The translations under genes were made by a program, and so were the position numbers. 64,000 bases of DNA from NCBI RefSeq assembly GCF_014652215.1, contig NZ_BMYJ01000001.1:124001-188000 (forward strand), given 5' to 3'. This stretch comes from Neogemmobacter tilapiae (lineage in GTDB: Bacteria > Pseudomonadota > Alphaproteobacteria > Rhodobacterales > Rhodobacteraceae). Shown here in pieces: positions 53,646 to 62,004 of the stretch. Numbering within the stretch: the stretch's first letter is position 1; each line of letters opens with the position of its first letter. The notes under the pieces were generated by a model. That model saw only the letters and a list, made by a program, of their open reading frames with translations, was not told the DNA's origin and ran no database searches.

Positions 53646-53934
53646 GACTGTTTGCGGGGCGCGGCAAAAGTCGCGCCTCGCTGATCAGGGCGATCAGCAC
53701 CTCGATATGCCGACTGATCGAATAGGACAGGTCGCCCGACTGGCGCGACTGTTCCAAGATTTCCTCCTCGGACAGCAGGCGTGGCACAAGCTTTTCGGGG
53801 CTGGTGTTGGCTTGGCCGGGAAGCAGGCGGCGCAGGTCGCGGTCGCGGCGATAGTCGGGCAGACCAAAGCGGGCGGCGCGCATCAAAAGGCCGGGGCGGC
53901 GCAGGGTTTCCAGGATTTTGTGAAGGTCGGTCAT
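53638..53934 (-). CDS. DUF6477 small protein
   Basis: 98 residues, helical and basic in the centre (GLPDYRRDRDLRRLLPGQ) with KLVPRLLSEEEILEQSRQSGDLSYSISRHIEVLIALISEAR. It resembles DUF6477, a Rhodobacterales-specific family of unknown function. It is divergent from the GafA-like gene; I recall a small gene next to gafA in Rhodobacter capsulatus that also affects gene-transfer-agent production, so this could be its counterpart. The end overlaps the mttB-like gene on the other strand. Confidence 0.7.
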   Translation of the reverse strand: MTDLHKILETLRRPGLLMRAARFGLPDYRRDRDLRRLLPGQANTSPEKLVPRLLSEEEILEQSRQSGDLSYSISRHIEVLIALISEARLLPRPANSLK

Positions 53935-53995
53935 GGCATTCCTCGCTGTTAGACGGCGGGGATCATTCCATCTTGCAACCCAGCGTTGCGTGTCC

Positions 53996-54004
53996 TGTGG
54001 ATAT
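53996..54004. promoter_or_regulatory. Near-consensus DnaA box (1)
   Basis: TGTGGATAT, reverse complement ATATCCACA, differs from the consensus TTATCCACA in one base. It is in the divergent region between the DUF6477 and GafA-like genes. Confidence 0.4.
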
Positions 54005-54071
54005 CAGCGCACGGTGAATTTCCGCGGCATTTAGGAATTCTCAACAATTATCCGAAAATGCAGTGGAAATC

Positions 54072-54086
54072 TTAACCAATGGGTAA
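54072..54086. promoter_or_regulatory. CtrA-like binding site
   Basis: TTAACCAATGGGTAA fits the CtrA pattern TTAA-N7-TTAA with one change (GTAA in the second half). It lies about 105 bp upstream of the preferred start of the GafA-like gene. CtrA control of gene transfer agent activation is established in Rhodobacter capsulatus. Confidence 0.5.
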
Positions 54087-54115
54087 CCCATGTCACAGAC
54101 GGTTGCAGCAAATCC

Positions 54116-54124
54116 TGTGGATAA
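54116..54124. promoter_or_regulatory. Perfect DnaA box (2)
   Basis: TGTGGATAA is the exact reverse complement of TTATCCACA. Same orientation as the first box, with 120 bp between starts. A weaker TTATCCGAA lies at 54048-54056. Confidence 0.5.
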
Positions 54125-54191
54125 ACAGGGCTATTCAGGCAGGCCGGGGCTGAAGTCAGAGATGCAGACATATCGAGGAGAGGGGCATGGG

Positions 54192-55136
54192 ATGCCAAAT
54201 TGGCTGCCTAATGCGGCGCGGCTGTATCTGGACCATACGGAACAGGGGTTAAGTCTGCGGGCTTTGGCGCGGCGGGAAGGGTGCCATGCATCGACGGTGA
54301 TTCGGCAGGTGCGGCGGTATGAAAGCCGGAGGGATGATCCCTTGGTGGATGAGGCATTGGGACTGTTGGGGCGTCATGTGGGTCTGAGCAACGGGCGGGG
54401 GACAGGAAAGATGGACAGGTTCGAACCACCGCGGGATGAGGCGGTGCTGCGGCAAGAGGCGGGGCGGGTGTTGCGGCATCTGCTGGTGGAAGGCACATTC
54501 CTAGCGATTTCGGCGGATATGGAAAAGGCGGCGGTGATCCGGCAGCGGGCGGGGGAAAAGCCGGAACGTTTGGCGCGGGTGGAGCGGGCGACAGCGCAGG
54601 CCTTTGCGTTGAAGGAATGGATTGTTTGCGAAAAGCCGGGGCGGGTGGCGACCTATGTTCTGACACCGACAGGACGGTCGCTGGTGCGGCGTTTTGCGCG
54701 GGCGTTGGGCTTTGATTGCGGCGAGGATGAGGGGCCTCGGCGGCGGGACAAGGACGGGAAACCCTTTCTGGAGGCGGGTCTGGTGCAGTTGGCCGAACGG
54801 CTGCACGAGGACTTTGAATTGGCGCAGATGGGTGGGGCGGGGCCTTTGGCGGAGTGGGAGGCTTGGGTGAACGGGGCGGCTGTGCCTCATGCGGGTTCGC
54901 AGGGGGGGCTGGCATCCAGAGCGCGGGAAAGGGTTGCGGCGGCGCTGCGTGTTCTGGGGCCGGGACTGGGGGATGTGGTGTTGCATTGCTGTTGCCGTCT
55001 GGAGGGTTTGGAGGCGGCGGAACAGCGCTTGGGCTGGGCGGCGCGTTCGGGCAAGATCGTGCTGCGGATCGCATTGCAGCATCTGCGGCGCTATGATGAG
55101 ACCTTGGCGGATCGGAATGGGCAGTGGATCGGATAA
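54192..55136 (+). CDS. GafA-like DUF6456 DNA-binding regulator
   Basis: 314 residues from the ATG at 54192 (MPNWLPNAARLYLDH), chosen because GAGGAGAGGGG lies 7 nt upstream; an in-frame ATG at 54090 would begin right at the CtrA-like site. The N-terminal part is a helix-turn-helix (TEQGLSLRALARREGCHASTVIRQVRRYES). The middle (EAVLRQEAGRVLRHLLVEGTFL, AQAFALKEWIVCEKPGRVATYVLT) and C-terminus (RERVAAALRVLGPGLGDVVLHCCCRLEGLEAAEQRLGW...SGKIVLRIALQHLRRYDE) form the DUF6456 region. This layout and the divergent small gene resemble gafA of Rhodobacter capsulatus, the direct activator of the gene transfer agent. Orthology is inferred. Confidence 0.75.
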   Translation: MPNWLPNAARLYLDHTEQGLSLRALARREGCHASTVIRQVRRYESRRDDPLVDEALGLLGRHVGLSNGRGTGKMDRFEPPRDEAVLRQEAGRVLRHLLVEGTFLAISADMEKAAVIRQRAGEKPERLARVERATAQAFALKEWIVCEKPGRVATYVLTPTGRSLVRRFARALGFDCGEDEGPRRRDKDGKPFLEAGLVQLAERLHEDFELAQMGGAGPLAEWEAWVNGAAVPHAGSQGGLASRARERVAAALRVLGPGLGDVVLHCCCRLEGLEAAEQRLGWAARSGKIVLRIALQHLRRYDETLADRNGQWIG

Positions 55137-55281
55137 TTGCCGTGGCAAGGGCATGAGGTCCGGCAAATGATGGCGCGATGCCCGAGTTTTTGTGGTATTG
55201 TCGGGCTGCCGACAACAGGCGGCGATTTTTCAGAACGCATTCGGGCGACCTGTCGGTCGCCATTTCAGGAAAGGACAGATC

Positions 55282-55785
55282 ATGGTGGTCAGGATTGGTG
55301 ATGGGGCGGGCAATGGGCTGCTTGGCACGGCGGTGTCCGACCGGTTGGTTGGCAATGGGGGAAATGACACGCTGACCGGGCTTGGCGGCAACGACACCTT
55401 GCTGGGGGGCACCGGCAATGACCGGTTGTTCGGCGGTGGTGGCAACGACATCCTGAAAGGCGGGGCAGGCAACGACACGATCAACGGCGGTGGCGATGGC
55501 GGGTCCTTCCCGAACATTGACCAGCTGTTCGGCGGGGCTGGTGCCGACCGGTTTATCTTTGGCCTCGGTGGCGGGCGTGACGACATCATGGATTTTCAGG
55601 ACAATGTCGACACGATCTATATCTCGAAAACCTATTTCGCCACCAAGGCGGAACTGATGCAGAATGTCAGCAGTTCCGGCGGTGACTGCGCCATCGACCT
55701 GAGCGGCAATGGCGACGACAGCCCGCGGATCGTCATCTACAACATCGACAAGTCGCAACTGGCGAACGACATCGTGCTGTTCTAG
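55282..55785 (+). CDS. RTX (hemolysin-type calcium-binding) protein, short
   Basis: 167 residues from the ATG at 55282 ([15 protein letters not shown]), with AGGAAAGGA upstream. Residues about 18-75 are six or so RTX nonapeptides ([47 protein letters not shown]). They are followed by [27 protein letters not shown], typical of the domain after RTX repeats, and a C-terminus LANDIVLF that could be a type I secretion signal. It probably leaves the cell through a type I exporter, which is not in the window. No enzymatic domain. Confidence 0.88.
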   Translation: MVVRIGDGAGNGLLGTAVSDRLVGNGGNDTLTGLGGNDTLLGGTGNDRLFGGGGNDILKGGAGNDTINGGGDGGSFPNIDQLFGGAGADRFIFGLGGGRDDIMDFQDNVDTIYISKTYFATKAELMQNVSSSGGDCAIDLSGNGDDSPRIVIYNIDKSQLANDIVLF

Positions 55786-55791
55786 CCGACC

Positions 55792-56484
55792 CTAGGGCGC
55801 GAAATTGCTGAAGACCGGCACCATGCGCGGATCATCGGCAATCGCCTGTGGGGTGATCAGCTTTTCGTCACGGATCAGGGCGAGACATTCCGCTGCATTG
55901 CCCGCCCGGCCATCCGCACAAAGCGGGTGGCCTTTCCAGCGCCGCTCGATAACCGCCCTTGCGGCAAAATTGTCGAGGTTCAGATCGCCCAGCCTTTGCG
56001 ATTGGCCAAGGGTAAGGCCGATCCCATCCCGAAAGGCGATCTGCACCAGTTCGCTGCAATAAAGCGTGTCTTCCGACGAATAAAAGTAGGGATCATAACC
56101 CTTGCCGAAATGCGCGCGCGCCGCCGTCACCACCGACTGCGCCTGAACTTCGGTCATCTTCTCCATCCGGTAAACCGCCACGCGTCGCGCTTTGCCCTTG
56201 GATATCCAATCCTCTAACGGCGTTTCGCGGACTGGGCCCACGGCTTCCAACACCACCGGCTGACCGGCATCGTTCAGATCGACGATGCCCACATGGCTGT
56301 AGAGGCTGGCACTCGCCAGCATGATCGCCAGTGACTGGCCCGACCCGGAAATCTGGAAAATCACATCGCCGCGCTTCAGATCGCGCAGATCTTCGGCGGT
56401 GACATTCGTCGCCCAAAGAAAGCCGAAGCCCAATCCGCCAAGCGCCAGAAGCGCCACAAGAAAATTCCGCAGAAACCGCCGCAT
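55792..56484 (-). CDS. YiiX/permuted papain-like cysteine peptidase
   Basis: 230 residues from the ATG at 56484 (MRRFLRNFLVALLALGG). An N-terminal membrane anchor or signal at 5-25 is followed by LKRGDVIFQISGSGQSLAIMLASASLYSHVGIV with the catalytic His, and PYFYSSEDTLYCSELVQIAFRDGIG with the catalytic Cys. This His-before-Cys order is that of permuted papain-like YiiX/YaeF hydrolases, which act on cell-wall peptides or lipids. Localisation in the periplasm is likely. It is divergent from lipA. Confidence 0.85.
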   Translation of the reverse strand: MRRFLRNFLVALLALGGLGFGFLWATNVTAEDLRDLKRGDVIFQISGSGQSLAIMLASASLYSHVGIVDLNDAGQPVVLEAVGPVRETPLEDWISKGKARRVAVYRMEKMTEVQAQSVVTAARAHFGKGYDPYFYSSEDTLYCSELVQIAFRDGIGLTLGQSQRLGDLNLDNFAARAVIERRWKGHPLCADGRAGNAAECLALIRDEKLITPQAIADDPRMVPVFSNFAP

Positions 56485-56578
56485 GATGCAAACCTTTTGC
56501 ATGGAAGCCATGCAATGCCTTGTCTTGACCGGGGACGCAACAAATGTTCAAGGTGCCTAGGATCAAAGGGACAAAGCC

Positions 56579-57535
56579 ATGACGCCACGCGACCTTTCCT
56601 TGCCCGACCAGCGCCACCCCGAAAAGGCGCATCGGGCGGACAACGAACAGCCGAAAAAGCCGTCCTGGATTCGCGTCAAAGCCCCCAATTCCGAAGGCTA
56701 CAAACAGACCCGCGACATTCTGAAATCGCAAAAACTGGTGACGGTTTGCGAAGAGGCAGGTTGCCCGAATGTGGGCGAATGCTGGTCGCAGGGCCATGCG
56801 ACGATGATGATCATGGGCGAGATTTGCACCCGTGGTTGCACCTTTTGCAATGTGGCGACGGGCAAGCCGCAGACGCTGGACGCGTTTGAACCGGGGCGCG
56901 TGGCGCATGCGGTGCAGCAGTTGTCGCTGAACCATGTGGTGATCACCTCGGTCGATCGGGACGATCTGGCCGATGGTGGGGCGGAACACTTCGCGCAGAC
57001 GATCCGCGCGGTGCGGCATCGCAGTCCGAACACGACGATTGAGATTCTGACGCCGGATTTCCTGAAATGCACGCCCGACGCCCTGGAAAAGGTGGTTGAG
57101 GCGCGGCCGGATGTGTTCAACCACAATCTGGAAACCGTGCCGGGCCTGTATCTGGAGGTGCGCCCCGGTGCGCGCTATTTCCATTCGCTGCGGCTGTTGC
57201 AGCGGGTGAAAGAACTGGACCCCGGCATGTTCACCAAATCGGGGATCATGGTGGGTTTGGGGGAAGACCGGGCCGGGGTTTTGCAGGTGATGGATGACAT
57301 GCGCGCGGCGGATGTCGATTTCCTGACCATCGGGCAATACCTGCAACCCACGCCGAAACACCATCGGGTGGACCGTTTCGTGACGCCCGAGGAGTTCAAG
57401 GCCTATGAGACGGCGGCCTATGGCAAGGGTTTTCTGATGGTTTCGGCGACGCCGCTGACGCGGTCCAGCTATCACGCGGGCGATGATTTCGCGCAATTGC
57501 GGGCGGCGCGCTTGGCCAAGCTGGGGCGGGGCTAG
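56579..57535 (+). CDS. lipA: Lipoyl synthase
   Basis: 318 residues. The auxiliary cluster cysteines are in [15 protein letters not shown] and the radical SAM cluster in [13 protein letters not shown]; the C-terminal [10 protein letters not shown] Ser ligates the auxiliary iron-sulfur cluster. It inserts two sulfurs into octanoyl groups on the E2 and H proteins. The start is at 56579, divergent from the YiiX gene. Its last codons and stop are embedded in a short GC-rich tandem repeat (57521-57567). Confidence 0.97.
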   Translation: MTPRDLSLPDQRHPEKAHRADNEQPKKPSWIRVKAPNSEGYKQTRDILKSQKLVTVCEEAGCPNVGECWSQGHATMMIMGEICTRGCTFCNVATGKPQTLDAFEPGRVAHAVQQLSLNHVVITSVDRDDLADGGAEHFAQTIRAVRHRSPNTTIEILTPDFLKCTPDALEKVVEARPDVFNHNLETVPGLYLEVRPGARYFHSLRLLQRVKELDPGMFTKSGIMVGLGEDRAGVLQVMDDMRAADVDFLTIGQYLQPTPKHHRVDRFVTPEEFKAYETAAYGKGFLMVSATPLTRSSYHAGDDFAQLRAARLAKLGRG

Positions 57536-57567
57536 GTCAGGGCGGGGTTAAGTCAGGGCGGGGTTAG
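57521..57567. repeat. 16-bp tandem repeat across the lipA stop codon
   Basis: Two adjacent copies of GTCAGGGCGGGGTTA plus A or G (57536-57551 and 57552-57567) are preceded by a degenerate copy (CTGGGGCGGGGCTAG, 57521-57535) that encodes the lipA C-terminus and stop. A partial GTCAAGACGG follows. Probably slippage-prone; no function seen. Confidence 0.75.
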
Positions 57568-57661
57568 GTCAAGACGGCGCTGACACAAAACAGGCTTTGG
57601 CAGGTTGATGGAACGGGCGTAGGCTGCGCCCATTCATTCAACCCATTTCTGGAGCCTTGCC

Positions 57662-58723
57662 ATGGCCGTGTTCCGTTTCGCCCTGCCGCAACCGACGGGC
57701 ATTACCTCTTTTTCCAATCTTGCGATTGATCTGTTTTCCTTTGCGCCGACGCAGGTTTCATCGACCTTTTTGCGGGAAAGGCAGGACGCGGACAATTTCC
57801 TGATCCTGAAGGGGACGGGACTTGTCTGGCAGACGGGTATGCCGATTGCCCCGGTGGCGGGTGAATTCACCGGGCTGCATTACCGGGTCGATGGCACCGA
57901 CAGACTGGTGATCACTGGATTGAAGGGGATTGATGCCGAATTGGCGTTTTCGGCGCTGACCTCTTTTGGGGCGGCGGCTTTTCTGGGCTATCTGACCATC
58001 GGCAACGATCAGTTCTTTGGCACGGTTCAGCCCGATTTTCTGTCGGGCGGGGGCGGCCATGATCGGGTTCTTGGCAAGGGGGCCAATGACACTTTGACCG
58101 GCGACAGCGGTCAGGACCAGCTTTTTGGTGGGGCGGATCATGACTATTTCTATGGCGGGGATGGTCGGGATAGTCTGTTTGGGGGCAGTGGCAGCGACAC
58201 CATCTATGGCGGAAATGGCGCGGATCGGCTGTTTGGCGGTGGGGCCGATGGGCCGTCGCCCTATAACTATCTGTATGGCGAAAACGGAAATGACTTTATT
58301 GCGGGGGGCAGTGAGGTTCTGGACTATATGTTTGGTGGCGATGGCAATGACACGCTGCTGGGGGCGCGGCGGTTTGACACGCTGGACGGGGGAACTGGGG
58401 CGGACGCGTTTCAATTCGACAGTGTCGCGACTTTGGCCGACAATCCTTTTGTCGCGGATTTCGGTGATGGGAGAGACCGGATCCTGCTGGACAATGATTT
58501 CTTTACGGCTTTGGGGGCGGCGGGGGGATTGTCGGGGGCGGCTTTTCGTCTGGGGGCGAATGCACAGGATGCCAGCGACCGGATCCTTTATGATCCGACG
58601 AACGGGCGGTTGTGGTATGACCGGGACGGGCAGGGTGGGGCGGTGAAGAAGTTGATCACCATCATCTTTGGCGAAAGCAGCTATGGCGATGTTGGCCGGG
58701 CGGATATTCACATCATCGACTGA
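57662..58723 (+). CDS. RTX (hemolysin-type calcium-binding) protein, long
   Basis: 353 residues. The N-terminal 120 residues form a beta-rich domain of unknown type (VFRFALPQPTGITSF...LTIGNDQFFGT). Then come at least eight RTX repeats (GGGGHDRVLGKGANDTLTG, GGADHDYFYGGDGRDSLFGG, GNGADRLFGG, GENGNDFIAGG, GGDGNDTLLG), with the peroxidase/cadherin-type ending (TLDGGTGADAFQFDSV) and IHIID at the C-terminus. Likely secreted by a type I system. It follows lipA after 126 bp holding only the tandem repeat. Function unknown. Confidence 0.88.
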   Translation: MAVFRFALPQPTGITSFSNLAIDLFSFAPTQVSSTFLRERQDADNFLILKGTGLVWQTGMPIAPVAGEFTGLHYRVDGTDRLVITGLKGIDAELAFSALTSFGAAAFLGYLTIGNDQFFGTVQPDFLSGGGGHDRVLGKGANDTLTGDSGQDQLFGGADHDYFYGGDGRDSLFGGSGSDTIYGGNGADRLFGGGADGPSPYNYLYGENGNDFIAGGSEVLDYMFGGDGNDTLLGARRFDTLDGGTGADAFQFDSVATLADNPFVADFGDGRDRILLDNDFFTALGAAGGLSGAAFRLGANAQDASDRILYDPTNGRLWYDRDGQGGAVKKLITIIFGESSYGDVGRADIHIID

Positions 58724-59806
58724 TCATTGCGCCTTGAAATGCTTGGCGAGTTTGAGGCCTTGGCCCTGATAGTTTGAGGCGATGCCGGTGCCGTAAAGCG
58801 TCGCGGGGCGTTGCTGCATGCGTTCATAGACAAGGCGACCGACGATCTGGCCATGTTCCAGCACAAAGGGGGCCTCGTGGCAGCGGACCTCGAGCACGCC
58901 GCGGGAGCCTTTGCCGCCTGCGGCGGAATGGCCGAAACCGGGGTCAAAGAAACCGGCGTAATGGACGCGGAATTCGCCGACCATGGCCAGATAGGGGGCC
59001 ATTTCAGCGGCATAGTCGGGGGGGATGGTGACGGATTCGCGGCTGACGAGGATGTAGAAAGCGCCGGGATCAAGGATCAACTGACCATCGCGGGTGTGGA
59101 GTTCTTCCCAATAGTCGGCGGGGGCATAGTGGTTGAGTTTGTCGAGGTCGATGACGCCGGTATGGGGTTTGGCGCGGTAGCCGACAAGATCGCCTTCGGT
59201 CGGGTGCAGATCGACGGAAAAGCCTAAGCCTTCGGCGATGACGGCGGTTCCGTCCACTAAGGGCTCGTTTTGGTGGAGCGTTGTGAGGTCGGCGTCGGTG
59301 AGGACGGCTTGGCCCGCGCGAAAGCGGATCTGGTTGAGGCGCATTCCGGGGCGGACGAGGACGGAAAAGCTGCGGGGGCAGACCTCGGCATATAGGGGGC
59401 CGTGATAGGCTTCGGGAATGCGGTCGAATTCGGTGCCTTGGTCGGTGATGGTGCGGGTCAGCAGGTCCAGCCGTCCGGTCGAGGATTTGGCATTGGCGAC
59501 GGCGGTGATGCCTTGGGGCAGGGCGAGGGATTCCATCAGGGGGATGACGTAGACGCAGCCCTTTTCCAGCACGGCGCCATCGGACAGGTCCATGCGGTGC
59601 ATTTCGAATTCTTGCAGGCGTTCGGTGACGCTGCGGCCCTTGCCTGCAAGAAAGGAGGCGCGGACGCGGTAGGCGACATGGCCCAGCCGCAGATCAAGGC
59701 TGGCGGGTTGGACCTGGGCGGGCAGGATGGCGGGATCGGCGGTGATCGCGCCGTGGGCGATCAGGTCGCGGATGCCTTGGTCGGCCAGAACGCCGGATGC
59801 TGTCAT
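58724..59806 (-). CDS. dcd: 2'-deoxycytidine 5'-triphosphate deaminase
   Basis: 360 residues, about twice the length of E. coli Dcd. QPASLDLRLGHVAYRVRASF opens the first half; VANAKSSTGRLDLLTRTITDQGTEF and PLYAEVCPRSFSVLVRPGMRLNQIRF follow; the second half contains SVTIPPDYAAEMAPYLAMVGEFRVHYAGFFDPGFG and QIVGRLVYERM. The tandem arrangement is the long alphaproteobacterial dCTP-deaminase-type protein, in which both halves adopt the dUTPase fold. It supplies dUTP for thymidylate synthesis. It is transcribed convergently toward the RTX gene. Confidence 0.88.
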   Translation of the reverse strand: MTASGVLADQGIRDLIAHGAITADPAILPAQVQPASLDLRLGHVAYRVRASFLAGKGRSVTERLQEFEMHRMDLSDGAVLEKGCVYVIPLMESLALPQGITAVANAKSSTGRLDLLTRTITDQGTEFDRIPEAYHGPLYAEVCPRSFSVLVRPGMRLNQIRFRAGQAVLTDADLTTLHQNEPLVDGTAVIAEGLGFSVDLHPTEGDLVGYRAKPHTGVIDLDKLNHYAPADYWEELHTRDGQLILDPGAFYILVSRESVTIPPDYAAEMAPYLAMVGEFRVHYAGFFDPGFGHSAAGGKGSRGVLEVRCHEAPFVLEHGQIVGRLVYERMQQRPATLYGTGIASNYQGQGLKLAKHFKAQ

Positions 59807-59833
59807 GCCTGTTCCCCCAAGGCCCGGATACGG

Positions 59834-59865
59834 AACCGCCCGCCCCTGTAACAGGGCGGGCGGTT
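59834..59865 (-). terminator. Hairpin downstream of tRNA-Pro
   Basis: AACCGCCCGCCC and GGGCGGGCGGTT pair over 12 bp around an 8-nt loop, 5 bp past the tRNA 3' end. The following bases are not T-rich, so strength is uncertain. It separates the tRNA from dcd. Confidence 0.6.
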
Positions 59866-59870
59866 TCTTA

Positions 59871-59948
59871 TGGTCGGGCCGGTGAGATTCGAACTCACGA
59901 CCTCCCGCCCCCCAGACGGACGCGCTAACCAGGCTGCGCTACGGCCCG
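59871..59948 (-). tRNA. tRNA-Pro (GGG anticodon)
   Basis: Read on the minus strand from 59948: acceptor CGGGCCG pairs with CGGCCCG, discriminator A, and an encoded CCA at 59873-59871. The D arm is TAGCGCAGCCTGGTTAGCGC. The anticodon loop CTGGGGG gives GGG at 34-36 with a stem TCCGT/GCGGG including two wobble pairs. The T arm is GTGAG-TTCGAAT-CTCAC. It decodes CCC/CCU proline codons, which are common in this GC-rich genome. Confidence 0.95.
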
Positions 59949-60006
59949 ACACGGGGCTTTCATAACGCTTTTGCAGCCCGTGGCAAGCGGGAAACCGCAT
60001 GAAAGA

Positions 60007-60603
60007 TCAAACCTGTCCGGTCATTTGCGCATGAAGCGCACGGAGGCGGACCCAAAGCGGGATGAGGCGATCCTGGTTGTCGGCAAAGGCGTTTTCCGGC
60101 AGGCGGCGCAGCAGGGTGGGAAGCCAGATATCGTGGCTTTCCGGGGCCTTGCGGGCCGGAGGTGCATCCATCAGGTCAAAAAGGCTGGTGGCACTGACGG
60201 TCGGTTCCACCAACACCTCTACCGCTTTCTTGCGGCTGGCAAGATCGACCACCTCGGCCGGGACGGGCGGCGGTGGGGCGATCAGGTCATAGGCGTCGGG
60301 GCCAGCCTCGGCGGGAATATCCTCACCCGTCAGGGCGGCCACATGTTTGATCCCCTGTTCGCGCAGCACCTTTTGCACGCCACGGATGGTCATGCCTTCG
60401 TCATGCAGCAAGCGCCGGATGCCACCCAGAAGGGCCACATCCGATGGGCGGTAATAGCGCCGCCCGCCCGCCCGTTTTACCGGGCGGATCTGGGGAAAAC
60501 GGCTTTCCCAGAAACGCAGCACATGGGCCGGAATATCCAGCGTTTCGGCTACTTCGCTGATGGTGCGAAAGGCGTCAGGCGCCTTGTCCAACGGGCTTGC
60601 CAT
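60007..60603 (-). CDS. MerR-family transcriptional regulator
   Basis: 198 residues. The N-terminal winged helix is [55 protein letters not shown], the classical MerR DNA-binding domain. An acidic, Pro-rich linker ([13 protein letters not shown]) and a C-terminal helical region follow ([38 protein letters not shown]). No metal-binding Cys is seen. This MerR type typically follows ihfA in Alphaproteobacteria. It starts 15 bp downstream of the ihfA stop. Confidence 0.9.
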   Translation of the reverse strand: MASPLDKAPDAFRTISEVAETLDIPAHVLRFWESRFPQIRPVKRAGGRRYYRPSDVALLGGIRRLLHDEGMTIRGVQKVLREQGIKHVAALTGEDIPAEAGPDAYDLIAPPPPVPAEVVDLASRKKAVEVLVEPTVSATSLFDLMDAPPARKAPESHDIWLPTLLRRLPENAFADNQDRLIPLWVRLRALHAQMTGQV

Positions 60604-60618
60604 TCAGGCCATGCCCCG

Positions 60619-60921
60619 TCAGCGTTTCTTGCCGTTGGCGACCCGGGCCTTCATCAGTTGTGAAGGCCGGAAAGTCAGCACGCGGCGTGGGCTGATCGGC
60701 ACCTCATCCCCGGTCTTGGGATTGCGCCCGACACGCGCCGTCTTGGCCCGCACCGAGAACGTGCCAAAGGACGAAATCTTGACCATCTCCCCCTCGGCCA
60801 AGGCATCCGACATATGTTGCAGAACCGATTCGACCAGTTGCGCCGATTCATTGCGCGACAGGCCTACAGCGCGGAATACCGCTTCACTCAGGTCCATGCG
60901 CGTTAGCGTCTTTTCACTCAT
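60619..60921 (-). CDS. ihfA: Integration host factor subunit alpha
   Basis: 100 residues: [69 protein letters not shown]. The arm with the intercalating Pro in [11 protein letters not shown] marks the DNABII family. IhfA pairs with IhfB to bend DNA in recombination and transcription. It sits between fabH and a MerR gene on the minus strand, the usual alphaproteobacterial order. Confidence 0.96.
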   Translation of the reverse strand: MSEKTLTRMDLSEAVFRAVGLSRNESAQLVESVLQHMSDALAEGEMVKISSFGTFSVRAKTARVGRNPKTGDEVPISPRRVLTFRPSQLMKARVANGKKR

Positions 60922-61032
60922 ATCTCACCCCCCCGGGTTTATGGGGGCAGGTTGGCCCGTCGGGAATTGCGAGTCAATATCAGACACTTGGCCAGCGTCA
61001 TTTACAGGCGATTTCAGACCGATTTGGCGCAA

Positions 61033-62004
61033 TTACCAGCGCAGGACGACCGAACCCCAGGCCAAACCGCCGCCAATGGCCTCGGCCACCAGCAGGTCGC
61101 CCCGTTTGATCTGCCCACGGGCCTTGCCCACCGACAGGGCAAGGGGAATCGAGGCGGCAGAGGTGTTGCCATGATCTTGGACGGTGACGACCACCCGCTC
61201 CATCGGCACTTGCATGCGTTTTGCGGTGCCTTCGATGATGCGGATATTGGCCTGATGCGGCACGATCCAGTCGACGTCTTCGCCGCTCATTCCAACCTTA
61301 TCCAGCGCGGCATGGGCGGTTTCGGCCAGCTTTTCAATGGCATGACGGAAGACCTCTTTGCCTTCCATCCGCAAATGGCCTGTGGTGCCGGTGCTGGTGC
61401 CACCGTCCACATAGAGAATATCCTTGTGCCGCCCATCCGAACGCAGGTCGGTGGCGAGGATGCCCCGGTCGGCATTCGTGCCAGCCCCTTCTTCGGCGCG
61501 AAGGACCAAGGCCCCGGCCCCGTCGCCAAACAGGACGCAGGTGCCCCGGTCGGTCCAGTCCATCAGGCGGGAAAAGGTTTCGGCCCCAATAACCAGCACC
61601 GTCTTGGCCTGATCCGAGAGGATCAGCGCATTGGCATTGGCCAAAGCATAGGCAAAGCCCGCGCAAACGGCCTGCACATCAAAGGCAAAGCCCTGTTCCA
61701 TGCCCAGACGGCCCTGCACCATTGTTGCCACGGATGGAAAGGTGAGGTCAGGGGTCGAGGTGGCGACGATGATCGCATCCACATCGGCGGCCACCATGCC
61801 TGCATCGCGCAACGCCGCCTCGGCCGCCAGAACGGCGATGTCGGTCGTCGTTTGGCCGGGGGCCACGAAATGACGGCGTTCAATGCCCGAACGGGTGCGA
61901 ATCCATTCATCCGACGTGTCGATCGTTTTCTCGAATTCGCAATTCTGAACAACACGTTCGGGCAGATAGTGCCCCACACCCTGAACCACCGCGCGTCGCG
62001 TCAT
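61033..62004 (-). CDS. fabH: Beta-ketoacyl-ACP synthase III
   Basis: 323 residues. Catalytic Cys114 is in VQAVCAGFAYALA, His in DWIVPHQANIRI and Asn in DHGNTSAASIPLAL, the Cys-His-Asn triad of FabH. RTRSGIERRHFVAP at the start binds CoA. It condenses acetyl-CoA with malonyl-ACP to start fatty acid chains. It overlaps plsX by 4 bp and belongs to the yceD-rpmF-plsX-fabH operon. Confidence 0.96.
   Translation of the reverse strand: MTRRAVVQGVGHYLPERVVQNCEFEKTIDTSDEWIRTRSGIERRHFVAPGQTTTDIAVLAAEAALRDAGMVAADVDAIIVATSTPDLTFPSVATMVQGRLGMEQGFAFDVQAVCAGFAYALANANALILSDQAKTVLVIGAETFSRLMDWTDRGTCVLFGDGAGALVLRAEEGAGTNADRGILATDLRSDGRHKDILYVDGGTSTGTTGHLRMEGKEVFRHAIEKLAETAHAALDKVGMSGEDVDWIVPHQANIRIIEGTAKRMQVPMERVVVTVQDHGNTSAASIPLALSVGKARGQIKRGDLLVAEAIGGGLAWGSVVLRW

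Noticed and set aside
53996-54124. Chromosomal replication origin (DnaA boxes plus CtrA site)
   Set aside because: Only one perfect and one near-perfect box, no AT-rich unwinding element, and no dnaA, parAB, gidA or hemE nearby; regulation of the adjacent gene is more likely.
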